Source: Lachnospiraceae bacterium
GTDB lineage: Bacteria > Bacillota > Clostridia > Lachnospirales > Lachnospiraceae
Assembly: GCA_030537215.1 (NCBI GenBank)
Contig: JAUNOF010000002.1
Location: 40,081-73,468 of the forward strand
DNA: 33,388 nt
Reading direction: 5' to 3'
Under the pieces are notes generated by a model that worked only from the letters and a program-made list of their open reading frames with translations, did not search any database and was not told the origin of the DNA. Positions 7,116 through 15,679 of the stretch are shown here, piece after piece. The position numbers and the translations under genes are program-made. How positions within the stretch are numbered: the stretch's first letter is position 1; each line of letters opens with the position of its first letter.

Positions 7116-8630
7116 GTGATCGAATGTCGAGATGTATCCTTTTCCTATCCGGCCAGCGCCTTGCCCGGTAGTGACAACCAGGCCGGAGGTGCTTTGAAGC
7201 ATATCACCTGCACCATTACGGAGGGGTCCTTTGTGCTGCTCTGCGGAACTTCCGGCTGCGGTAAAACCACTCTTACCCGCTTATTTAATGGCCTTATTCC
7301 CCACTACCATGAGGGGACTTATACTGGTTCCGTCTGCCTGGGTGGAAAAGATACCCGTGAACTGTCCCTGTTTGATATTTCGCTGAAAGTCGGTTCGGTA
7401 TTCCAAAATCCCCGGTCTCAGTTTTTTAATGTGGACACAACAAGCGAGCTGGCCTTTGGCCCGGAAAACCACGGTATGGCAGAGGAAGTTGTGAGGGAAC
7501 GGGTAAAACATGTGGCTGCACAGCTAAAATTGGAACCGCTGCTTGACAAGAGTATTTTTTCTTTATCCGGCGGTGAAAAACAAAAGATTGCCTGCGGATC
7601 AGCAGCCGCAATAGACCCTGATATTTATGTATTGGACGAACCATCATCCAATCTGGACACATACGCGATTGCTGACCTTCGGCAGCTTCTCTCTGTTTTG
7701 AAGTCACAAGGAAAGACCATCATCATATCCGAACATCGGCTATACTATCTGTCAGGCCTCTTTGATCGCGTCCTGTATCTGAATGACGGAGAAATTCAGG
7801 GCGATTATTCAGCGAAGGACTTTCAAAACCTTTCTGCGAAGCAACGGGATGAAATGGGGCTGCGTCCCCTGGGGCTGGACGGCCTGAAGGAGATTGAAGG
7901 GCCGCCTTCACGGGGACAGGGGGCATCCTGGAGACTTTCGGATTTTTCCTTTTCCTATAAACACGAGCCGGAAATGCTGCATATAACAGAAGCCACTTTC
8001 CCGGTTGGCAGCGCTACGGCATTGATCGGACATAATGGTGCTGGGAAGTCTACTCTTTCCAGGTGTCTGTGCGGATTGGAAAAACGGTGCCGGGGAAGAG
8101 TGCAAGATCTGAACAAATCCTATTCCAGAAAAGACCGGCTAAAACTCTGCTATATGGTCATGCAGGATGTAAACCATCAGCTTTTTACCGAAAGCGTTCT
8201 GGATGAAATCCTGTTGAGCATGAAAACCAATGATAAGCAGAAAGCAAAAGAAGTTTTAGATGAAATGGATTTGTTACCATACGCAGACTGTCATCCGATG
8301 GGATTATCCGGCGGGCAGAAACAGCGTGTGGCTGTTGCCTCTGCGATTGTATCGGAGAGACCGCTTATCTTATTTGATGAACCGACCAGCGGGCTTGACC
8401 TTTTTCACATGAGGCAGGTTGCAAGTGTCGTGAATCAGGTGGCGGATGCCGGGAAAACCGCCCTTGTAGTAACGCATGACCCGGAATTTATCTTACGTTG
8501 CTGCAATTATGTTCTTCATTTAGAAAACGGACAAGTTCAGGAAAGCTATTCCATAGAGGACAGCGAGGGCAGAGATCGTCTGCTGAAATTTTTCCTGAAC
8601 GATATGGAGAAGGAGGTGTCCACAAGATGA
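7116..8630 (+). CDS. ECF transporter double ATP-binding protein
   Basis: Two complete ABC ATPase domains fused in 504 residues, as in YkoD/EcfA1A2 fusions. Domain 1: Walker A GTSGCGKTTL (from about residue 44), signature LSGGEKQK, Walker B YVLDEPSSNLD, H-loop SEHRLYY. Domain 2: Walker A GHNGAGKSTL (from about 305), signature LSGGQKQR, Walker B ILFDEPTSGLD, H-loop VTHDPEF. All catalytic motifs look intact in both halves. The start is GTG at 7116. The gene powers the S/T proteins encoded just upstream. Its last four bases overlap the next ABC gene (ATGA), tying the ECF module to the ABC pair in one operon. Confidence 0.93.
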   Translation: MIECRDVSFSYPASALPGSDNQAGGALKHITCTITEGSFVLLCGTSGCGKTTLTRLFNGLIPHYHEGTYTGSVCLGGKDTRELSLFDISLKVGSVFQNPRSQFFNVDTTSELAFGPENHGMAEEVVRERVKHVAAQLKLEPLLDKSIFSLSGGEKQKIACGSAAAIDPDIYVLDEPSSNLDTYAIADLRQLLSVLKSQGKTIIISEHRLYYLSGLFDRVLYLNDGEIQGDYSAKDFQNLSAKQRDEMGLRPLGLDGLKEIEGPPSRGQGASWRLSDFSFSYKHEPEMLHITEATFPVGSATALIGHNGAGKSTLSRCLCGLEKRCRGRVQDLNKSYSRKDRLKLCYMVMQDVNHQLFTESVLDEILLSMKTNDKQKAKEVLDEMDLLPYADCHPMGLSGGQKQRVAVASAIVSERPLILFDEPTSGLDLFHMRQVASVVNQVADAGKTALVVTHDPEFILRCCNYVLHLENGQVQESYSIEDSEGRDRLLKFFLNDMEKEVSTR

Positions 8631-10378
8631 AAGAGAAGGAAGAAAAGAAACCATCTCCCATAAGCGTTTTATGGGGGTGGGGCAAGCAGTATCATGGGAA
8701 ATTCATCAGCAGCGTTGTCTTTGCGGTTTTGGGCGTCGCTTGTCAAATGATACCCTATTTTTGTGTGGCGCATATCGTCACAATGATGGTATCTGGCGAA
8801 CAGGAGTTTTCCCGCTATGTAAGCGCCTGTATTGTCGCCTTGTGCGGCTATATGGGGAAAGTGGTGTTCTCCAATGTTTCCACGGTAATTTCTCATACAG
8901 CGGCTTATTATACGCTGCGTGATCTTCGGAAGGCAATTACCCGGAAACTGGCCCGCGTTCCCATGGGGACAATTTTGGATACCCCTTCCGGCCAGTACAA
9001 GACAACAATAGTTGACCGGGTGGAGGGGATGGAATCAACATTTGCTCACCTGATCCCGGAAATGACCGCAAATATCCTGGTGCCTCTTGTGATTGTCGTG
9101 TACCTGTTCATTCTGGACTGGCGCATGGCGCTTTTGTCCCTTGTTACGCTGGTAGCGGGGCTGGCTGTTATGTCCGCTGGCATGATAAATTATCCTGTCA
9201 AGTGGGAGAGCGCGGTAAAAGCCGGAAAAGAGATGGCAAATGCCATCGTGGAGTATATCGGCGGCATTGAAGTGGTCAAGGCATTCAGCCAGTCAGCCGG
9301 TTCCTACAAAAAATATTCGGACGCTGTGAATTATAATGCGGACTACTATGTGGACAGGATGCGGGAAAACCAAAAGACCATGAGCGCCTACAACGCGATC
9401 CTGCCCTCGGTGCTGATCTGTATTCTACCCTGCGGTTTTGCGTTCTGTCGTTCCGGCAGCCTGGAGCTGTCCACATTCCTCTCCATCGTGATTTTCTCCC
9501 TGGGGCTTGTGGGGCCGATTATTGCAGCTTTTACCTTTACGGATGATCTGGCGGTATTGGGTACGAATGTAGACGAAATCAGCCAGCTATTGAACGCCGC
9601 AGAACTGGACCACAAAGATACGCCGGTAAAGCTGGCGAATACCAATATTGGTCTTGACCATGTTTCGTTCTCCTATGACAGGACAACAGAGGCTCTGCAT
9701 GATGTGAACCTTTCTATTCGGTCTGGCACAATGACCGCCCTTGTGGGACCGTCAGGTTCCGGCAAATCCACGATAGCGAAGCTGATTGCCGGGTATTGGG
9801 ACGTTACTTCCGGCAGTATTACCCTTGGCGGCCATGAACTGAAAGAAATTCCTCTGACCGAAATTTCCGATCAGATTTCCTATGTATCGCAGGACAATTA
9901 CCTTTTTAACCGCAGTATCCGTGAGAATATCCGCATGGGCAGGCCGGGCGCAACGGACGCGGAGGTGGAGCAGGCGGCGAAACAAAGCGGCTGCGATGCC
10001 TTTATCCACAAGCTGGATAAGGGATATGACACGATTGTAGGCAGCGCCGGTTCTCACCTCTCCGGCGGGGAGCGCCAGCGGATTGCGATTGCCCGCGCCA
10101 TGCTGAAAAATGCCCCTGTGGTCATTTTGGACGAGGCAACCGCCTATATCGATCCAGAGAATGAGGCGGTCGTGCAGAAAGCAATCTCCGTCCTGACGGA
10201 AGGCAAGACGCTGATCGTGATCGCCCACCGGCTGTCTACCATCATCAATGCAGATAATATCGTGGTGGTGAAGGACGGAACCATTCACGCCCAGGGAACG
10301 CATGACAAGCTACTGGAAACCTGTCCCCTTTACCGGGATATGTGGCAGGCGCATATCGGCGCGAAAGACCAGATGTAA
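8627..10378 (+). CDS. ABC half-transporter, YbtP/IrtA-like (permease fused to ATPase)
   Basis: A 583-residue type IV (exporter-fold) ABC half-transporter: six predicted membrane helices (about 20-310) and an ATPase domain with Walker A GPSGSGKST (about 374), signature LSGGERQR, Walker B VVILDEATAYID and H-loop IAHRL. The DPENE sequence right after Walker B and the unusual TAYID resemble YbtP/YbtQ/IrtAB-type siderophore importers more than drug exporters. AGGAGGTG precedes the ATG at 8627, which overlaps the stop of the ECF ATPase; a longer in-frame reading upstream has no ribosome site. It almost certainly pairs with the next gene as a heterodimer. The import direction is inferred from context. 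Confidence 0.88.
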   Translation: MKEKEEKKPSPISVLWGWGKQYHGKFISSVVFAVLGVACQMIPYFCVAHIVTMMVSGEQEFSRYVSACIVALCGYMGKVVFSNVSTVISHTAAYYTLRDLRKAITRKLARVPMGTILDTPSGQYKTTIVDRVEGMESTFAHLIPEMTANILVPLVIVVYLFILDWRMALLSLVTLVAGLAVMSAGMINYPVKWESAVKAGKEMANAIVEYIGGIEVVKAFSQSAGSYKKYSDAVNYNADYYVDRMRENQKTMSAYNAILPSVLICILPCGFAFCRSGSLELSTFLSIVIFSLGLVGPIIAAFTFTDDLAVLGTNVDEISQLLNAAELDHKDTPVKLANTNIGLDHVSFSYDRTTEALHDVNLSIRSGTMTALVGPSGSGKSTIAKLIAGYWDVTSGSITLGGHELKEIPLTEISDQISYVSQDNYLFNRSIRENIRMGRPGATDAEVEQAAKQSGCDAFIHKLDKGYDTIVGSAGSHLSGGERQRIAIARAMLKNAPVVILDEATAYIDPENEAVVQKAISVLTEGKTLIVIAHRLSTIINADNIVVVKDGTIHAQGTHDKLLETCPLYRDMWQAHIGAKDQM

Positions 10379-10392
10379 GGGGGTGTTGTCAG

Positions 10393-12129
10393 ATGTATGG
10401 AACATTGAAAAAAATCTTTGCGTTTGCAGGAAGTAAAAAGGGATTGCTGAAAAAATCCCTGCTGTTCGCCTTCCTCTCCGGGCTGTTTGCGGCCTTGCAG
10501 TTTGCCGCCCTCTTTGTTGTGATCCAGGCATTGGTATCTGACAGCCAGGACAGCGGTATCATCTGGATTTCATTAGGGATCATGGCTGTGTCCGTCATCG
10601 GGCGGATTATCACAACCTATTTCTCCACGATGGAACAGACGGAAACCGGATATTGTATGGTAGCGGAAAAACGTATTCATATCGGAGACCGGCTGCGCTA
10701 TATCCCGATGGGCTACTTCAATAAAAACAGCATTGGGAACATCACCGCCATTGTCACGACCACATTAGGGGATGTAGAAAATTCTGCAGCCCGTGTGCTG
10801 GTGACCGTGTTGGGCGGATTCTTCAATTCAGTGGCGCTTGTCATTGTTCTGCTGGTATTTGACTGGCGGATTGGTCTTGTTGCCGCTGTCGGTGTGCTGG
10901 TCTATCTTGCAGCGGCGGAGCTGGCGCTTCGCAAGTCTGCGGCACTCAGCGGAATCAGGCAGCATACGCAGGAAAATCTTGTGGAGTCCGTGTTGGAGTA
11001 TATCCAGGGCATGGGGATCGTCAAAGCCTTCGGTCTGGAGAAAGACAGCTCACAATCCATTGGCAGCGCTATTAAAGCGAGTTGCCAGGACAACCTGAAA
11101 CTAACCAAAACAAGCGTCCCCTACGACGCCTTGAAACAGGTTGTTGTCCGGGTATTCAGCGTTTTGCTGCTTCTGTCTTCCGTCTACTTTTGGCTGAACG
11201 GCTCCCTGTCATTGGTCTATGGCGTGATTTTGGTGATCGCTTCCTTCATGGTATTTAATGAGTTGGAGAACGCCGGTAACATGGCATCCCTGCTTCAAAT
11301 GCTGGCGGCCTCAATGGATACGACAAATACGATTGACGATACGCCGGTGATGGATGAAAAAGGTACTGATATTACACCGCGGTCCTCTGAAATTGTATTT
11401 GACAAGGTGGATTTTTCCTATGCAGACCGCAAGATTTTAGATCAGGTCAGCTTTACGATCCCCGCCGGAACGACCACGGCGATTGTCGGTCCGTCCGGGT
11501 CAGGTAAAACAACCATGTGCAACCTGATCGCCAGGTTCTGGGATGTGAACGCCGGGAAGATCACGATTGACGGCGAAGATGTCCGGGATTTCAAGCTGGA
11601 CAGTTTGATGAAGAATATCAGCATGGTATTCCAGAATGTTTATCTTTTTGCAGATTCGATTGAGAATAATATCAAATTCGGTTGCCCTGACGCTACGCAT
11701 GAACAAGTGGTAGAGGCGGCGAAAAAGGCTTGCTGCCATGATTTTATTTCTGCTCTGCCGGATGGATATGATACCGTGATAGGAGAAGGCGGCGGAACCC
11801 TGTCCGGCGGTGAGAAACAGCGTATTTCTATTGCCCGCGCTATGTTGAAAAACGCTCCTATTATTATCCTGGATGAAGCTACGAGCAGCGTTGACCCGGA
11901 AAATGAAGATGAATTACAGCGGGCTATTGAAGCTCTGACCCATGATAAGACCATCATAATGATTGCACATCGGCTGAAAACGGTCCGGGGAGCGGATCAG
12001 ATATTGGTGTTGGACAATTCCCACATCGTCCAGCGCGGCACTCATGCGGAACTGATCCAGCAGGAAGGCTTGTATGCTGATTTCGTATCTGCAAGACAAG
12101 AGGCTATCGGCTGGAAACTGGTTCAGTAA
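10393..12129 (+). CDS. ABC half-transporter, YbtQ/IrtB-like (permease fused to ATPase)
   Basis: A 578-residue partner of the preceding gene: six membrane helices (about 18-300) and an ATPase domain with Walker A GPSGSGKTT (about 366), signature LSGGEKQR, Walker B IIILDEATSSVDPENE and H-loop IAHRL. Both half-transporters appear catalytically complete. The ATG at 10393 follows AAGGGGGTG, 14 bases after the previous stop. Established relatives such as YbtPQ and IrtAB take up iron-siderophore despite an exporter fold; a multidrug exporter function cannot be excluded by sequence alone. The truncated DtxR gene follows after 11 bases with an AGGAGG site, so it was part of this operon. Confidence 0.88.
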   Translation: MYGTLKKIFAFAGSKKGLLKKSLLFAFLSGLFAALQFAALFVVIQALVSDSQDSGIIWISLGIMAVSVIGRIITTYFSTMEQTETGYCMVAEKRIHIGDRLRYIPMGYFNKNSIGNITAIVTTTLGDVENSAARVLVTVLGGFFNSVALVIVLLVFDWRIGLVAAVGVLVYLAAAELALRKSAALSGIRQHTQENLVESVLEYIQGMGIVKAFGLEKDSSQSIGSAIKASCQDNLKLTKTSVPYDALKQVVVRVFSVLLLLSSVYFWLNGSLSLVYGVILVIASFMVFNELENAGNMASLLQMLAASMDTTNTIDDTPVMDEKGTDITPRSSEIVFDKVDFSYADRKILDQVSFTIPAGTTTAIVGPSGSGKTTMCNLIARFWDVNAGKITIDGEDVRDFKLDSLMKNISMVFQNVYLFADSIENNIKFGCPDATHEQVVEAAKKACCHDFISALPDGYDTVIGEGGGTLSGGEKQRISIARAMLKNAPIIILDEATSSVDPENEDELQRAIEALTHDKTIIMIAHRLKTVRGADQILVLDNSHIVQRGTHAELIQQEGLYADFVSARQEAIGWKLVQ

Positions 12130-12140
12130 AGGAGGATTCA

Positions 12141-12392
12141 ATGAAAATTTATGTGTCGGGCGAGGACTATTTAAAGACCATACTGATGCTGCAAAAGAAA
12201 AATGGTATGGTGCGATCTATTGATCTTGCCCGACACATGGTGGATTCCAACCCCAGCGTCAGCCATGCAGTCAAAACCTTGCGCGAGGGCCGATTCCTCA
12301 TGATGGATCAGGATTATTGCCTGCACCTGACGGACATAGGCCGGGAAGTTATCGTCTGCTGTCAATCCAGCAAAAACTCGCTCATCACATAA
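12141..12392 (+). pseudogene. Truncated DtxR/MntR-family metal-dependent regulator
   Basis: Residues 1-70 match the N-terminal winged helix of DtxR/MntR-like repressors (SGEDYLKTILMLQKKNG, then a DLARHM helix, NPSVSHAVKTL and LHLTDIGREV). Homology stops at about 12350; the remaining 13 codons run antisense into the 3' end of hemW and the frame closes at 12392. Full-length relatives carry further metal-binding and dimerisation domains, so about half or more of the gene is lost. HMVDSNPSV also deviates from the usual HMGVSKPSV, hinting at decay. It has a good ribosome site (AGGAGG) and is the last gene of the importer operon. It may still make an 83-residue DNA-binding fragment, but metal sensing should be gone. 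Confidence 0.82.
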
Positions 12393-13813
12393 TTGCTCAC
12401 ATCCATTCCCCATTCCGTCAGCGCCAGATTTTTCTCATCCTGCACCAACAGGCCATGCTTCACCATCCTCTCGATCACCGCTCCATATACCGAATCCATA
12501 TGAACCCCAAATGTCTGGGTAAAAACAGCATCAGACACGCCCTCTGTCATCCGAAGTCCAAGAAACATAAATTCCTCCATCTGCTCCTTCCGGCTCTGGG
12601 CATGGATGTCTCCATGAAGAAGTTCTAATCCGTCCAGGGAAAAATCCAGACTTTGATATGTTTCCATATCCTCCACATTGGAAAACCGGCAGCCGTCTAC
12701 ATAGGAGGAGGCTCCCAGCCCGAACCCAAGATACTCCACACCGGTCCAATAACCAATATTATGACGGCACTCCTGTCCTGGTTTTGCGTAATTGGAAATC
12801 TCATATCTCTGGTAGCCTGCATCTTCCAAAAGGGTTTTGGTCAGATGATACATGCGCCGTTCCTCCTCCTCATCCACCAGAGGCGGCCACTGATACAGCG
12901 GATCCGGCTTTTTAGGATCTCTTCCACGCCAGAAATCACCGATGATAGGGCCCTGGGCTTCGCTCCTGGTGGCCGCGGCTGGAACTGCTTCCGCAGGCCG
13001 GACTGATTTTGCCGCTGGAACTGCTTCTGGATATTCTTTTACCGTATAATCCGTTCCAGCTGCCGGATCGGTTTCTGCCTGACGATCCGTCTCCTCCCTA
13101 AGATTTGTTTCCGCCCCACAGTCTTCCTCACGGCAAAGCATGGCTTCCCTGCGTTCCTGCTTTTCTCTCTGCTTCCGTTCCTCCTGGCAGCCATAATGCT
13201 CTCCAAAGGGGGTTCCTTCCTCAATAATCAGGCTGTAGGCGGAAATATGTTCCGGCTTCAGCATAATGATCTTCTTTAACGTGTTTTTCCAGGAATCCAC
13301 CGTCTGGCCGGGGACCGCACTCATCAGATCCACATTGATATTTGTAAAGCCAGCCATTCTGGCCTGCTGAAAGGCCATGAGAAAATCTTCAAAACGGTGG
13401 ATCCTTCCCAAAAGCTTCAGCTCCTCATTATTGGCGGACTGAAGTCCTAAGCTGATCCGGTTAATGCCGGCAGCCCGGTACGCCGGCAGCTTACCGGCAA
13501 GCCTGGTTCCCGGATTGGCCTCAATGGTGATCTCCGCATCCTCTGCTACCTGAAAGGCCCGATGCACCGCCTGCATTAGAAGGGTGATCTGCTCCGGTTC
13601 CAGGGCGGAAGGGGTGCCGCCGCCGATAAAGATGGTGCTGACCTCATAATCCCCATACCATGGCCCGGAGCTTAAGATTTCACTGCGGAGCTGATCCATG
13701 TATTCCGCCTGAGTCTGCAGATCCGATGGGAAGGACAGGAAATCACAGTAAAGGCACTTTTTCATGCAAAATGGAATATGGATATATAATTCCAGTTTTT
13801 TCTTTCGATTCAT
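12362..13813 (-). CDS. hemW: Radical SAM heme chaperone HemW with a 100-residue insert
   Basis: HemW is the HemN-like radical SAM protein thought to deliver heme rather than act as coproporphyrinogen oxidase. The [4Fe-4S] motif CMKKCLYC (Cys16, Cys20, Cys23) is intact, with GGGTPSALEP, the EANPGT strand and DLMSAVPGQT following, and a HemN C-terminal domain (NIGYWTGVEYLGFGLGASSY). At 483 aa it is about 100 residues longer than usual: residues 208-310 form an Arg/Glu/Ala-rich low-complexity insert between TPFGEHYG and the helix DEEEERRMYHL. The reading frame is intact across it. The gene starts 9 bases after lepA. Its 3' end overlaps the broken DtxR gene by 31 bases. Confidence 0.94.
   Translation of the reverse strand: MNRKKKLELYIHIPFCMKKCLYCDFLSFPSDLQTQAEYMDQLRSEILSSGPWYGDYEVSTIFIGGGTPSALEPEQITLLMQAVHRAFQVAEDAEITIEANPGTRLAGKLPAYRAAGINRISLGLQSANNEELKLLGRIHRFEDFLMAFQQARMAGFTNINVDLMSAVPGQTVDSWKNTLKKIIMLKPEHISAYSLIIEEGTPFGEHYGCQEERKQREKQERREAMLCREEDCGAETNLREETDRQAETDPAAGTDYTVKEYPEAVPAAKSVRPAEAVPAAATRSEAQGPIIGDFWRGRDPKKPDPLYQWPPLVDEEEERRMYHLTKTLLEDAGYQRYEISNYAKPGQECRHNIGYWTGVEYLGFGLGASSYVDGCRFSNVEDMETYQSLDFSLDGLELLHGDIHAQSRKEQMEEFMFLGLRMTEGVSDAVFTQTFGVHMDSVYGAVIERMVKHGLLVQDEKNLALTEWGMDVSNYVMSEFLLD
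12884..13192 (-). other. Low-complexity insert region inside hemW
   Basis: This segment encodes HemW residues 208-310, rich in Arg, Glu, Ala and Pro. It contains a 14-base direct repeat, GCTGGAACTGCTTC, at 12978-12991 and 13014-13027, giving the repeated peptide EAVPAA. That suggests growth by local duplication. Confidence 0.7.
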
Positions 13814-13822
13814 CTCCGTGCT

Positions 13823-15637
13823 TTACTCCTCATCCAGCTTCAGCACACTCATGAACGCCTTCTGCGGGATCTCTACGTTTCCAATCTGACGCATCCGCTT
13901 CTTTCCTTCCTTCTGCTTTTCCAGAAGCTTTCTCTTTCGGCTGATATCGCCGCCATAGCATTTGGCCAGAACGTCCTTCCGCATAGCCTTCACCGTTTCT
14001 CTGGCAATGATCTTGCCGCCTACGGCTGCCTGAATCGGAATTTCAAACAAATGCCTGGGGATCTCCTCCTTCAGGCGCTCGCACATCCGGCGTCCTCTCT
14101 CATAGGCAGAAGCCGCATGGACGATAAAGGACAGGGCGTCCACCTCTTCCCGGTTTACCAGGATGTCCAGCTTCACCAGCTCCGACCGCTCATAGCCCTT
14201 TAAGTCATAGTCAAAGGACGCATAGCCTCTGGATCTGGATTTCAGCGCATCGAAAAAGTCATAAATGATCTCATTTAACGGAAGCTCGTATTTCAGCAGC
14301 GCTCTCGTCTCTTCCATATATTCCATGCCCAGATAGACCCCTCGGCGCTCCTGGCACAGCTTCATGATGGCGCCTACAAACTCTGTGGTCACCATAATCT
14401 CCGCGCTGACAATGGGCTCCTCCATGTAATCGATCTCCGTAGGGTCCGGAAGATTGGATGGATTGGTCAGCTGGATCATCTCACCATTTTTCTTATATAC
14501 ATGATAGATAACGCCTGGCGCTGTAGTTACCAGATCCAGGTTGTATTCCCGCTCCAGACGTTCCTGGATGATCTCCAGATGGAGCAGTCCCAGAAAGCCG
14601 CAGCGGAAGCCAAAGCCTAATGCCAGGGAGGTCTCCGGCTCATAGAACAGAGAGGCATCATTTAACTGAAGCTTCTCCAGCGCATCCCGAAGATCCGGGT
14701 ACTTGGCGCTGTCTGCCGGATACAGGCCGCAGTATACCATGGAAGTCACCTTCTTATAGCCTGGCAGCGGGCTGGCGCAGGGATTCTGCCGGTTGGTCAC
14801 GGTATCGCCCACCTCTGTATCCTTTACATTTTTAATGCTGGCGGTAATGTAGCCTACGGTTCCAGCGGTCAATTCCTCACAGGGAATGAACTGTCCTGCA
14901 CCGAAATATCCTACCTCCACAACATCCGCCTCTGCTCCGGTTGCCATCATGCGGATCGGCGTTCCCTTTCTTACGGTGCCTTCCTTGATCCGGCAGAAGA
15001 TGATAACACCTTTATAAGGGTCATAGAGAGAATCGAAAATCAAGGCCTGAAGGGGCGCCTCTGAATCTCCTCCCGGCGCCGGGATCTTGCGGACAATGGC
15101 TTCCAGCACTTCCTCCACATTTAAGCCAGTCTTGGCAGAAATCCTTGGAGCATCATGTGCCTCGATTCCGATCACATCCTCGATCTCCTCCACCACACGG
15201 TCCGGGTCTGCACTGGGCAGATCGATCTTATTGATTACCGGGAATACGTCCAGATCATGGTCCAGTGCCATATATACATTCGCCAGGGTCTGGGCTTCGA
15301 TTCCCTGAGCTGCATCCACCACCAGAACGGCGCCGTCACAGGCTGCCAGCGCACGGCTTACCTCGTAATTAAAATCCACATGCCCTGGAGTGTCGATCAG
15401 GTTAAAAATATATTCCTGTCCGTCCTTTGCCGTGTAAACGGTGCGGACAGTCTGCGCCTTAATGGTGATTCCCCGCTCCCGCTCAATATCCATATTATCT
15501 AAAATCTGGTCCTGCATCTCCCGCTGGGTCAGAAGTCCTGTTTTCTCAATAATCCGATCCGCCAAAGTAGATTTGCCGTGGTCGATATGGGCAATAATGC
15601 AGAAATTGCGGATATTCTTTTGTTCAATATTTGCCAT
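13823..15637 (-). CDS. lepA: Elongation factor 4 (LepA)
   Basis: A ribosome-associated translational GTPase that back-translocates or remodels stalled ribosomes. G motifs are canonical: [17 protein letters not shown] and [10 protein letters not shown]. These are followed by domain II, EF-G-like domains III and V, and the LepA-specific C-terminal domain ending in [21 protein letters not shown]. At 604 aa it is the standard length. AGAGAGGTAAC precedes the ATG. It sits between spoIIP and hemW, 42 and 9 bases away, in the conserved Firmicutes order. Confidence 0.98.
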   Translation of the reverse strand: MANIEQKNIRNFCIIAHIDHGKSTLADRIIEKTGLLTQREMQDQILDNMDIERERGITIKAQTVRTVYTAKDGQEYIFNLIDTPGHVDFNYEVSRALAACDGAVLVVDAAQGIEAQTLANVYMALDHDLDVFPVINKIDLPSADPDRVVEEIEDVIGIEAHDAPRISAKTGLNVEEVLEAIVRKIPAPGGDSEAPLQALIFDSLYDPYKGVIIFCRIKEGTVRKGTPIRMMATGAEADVVEVGYFGAGQFIPCEELTAGTVGYITASIKNVKDTEVGDTVTNRQNPCASPLPGYKKVTSMVYCGLYPADSAKYPDLRDALEKLQLNDASLFYEPETSLALGFGFRCGFLGLLHLEIIQERLEREYNLDLVTTAPGVIYHVYKKNGEMIQLTNPSNLPDPTEIDYMEEPIVSAEIMVTTEFVGAIMKLCQERRGVYLGMEYMEETRALLKYELPLNEIIYDFFDALKSRSRGYASFDYDLKGYERSELVKLDILVNREEVDALSFIVHAASAYERGRRMCERLKEEIPRHLFEIPIQAAVGGKIIARETVKAMRKDVLAKCYGGDISRKRKLLEKQKEGKKRMRQIGNVEIPQKAFMSVLKLDEE

Positions 15638-15679
15638 ATGTTACCTCTCTTTCTTTCTGTCTAAAAATATAGCATTTTT

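Noticed and set aside
8627-12129. Reading the two ABC half-transporters as plain multidrug exporters
   Set aside because: Possible, but the ECF/AraC/DtxR context and the DPENE sequence after Walker B in both fit siderophore-type importers better; kept as an alternative.
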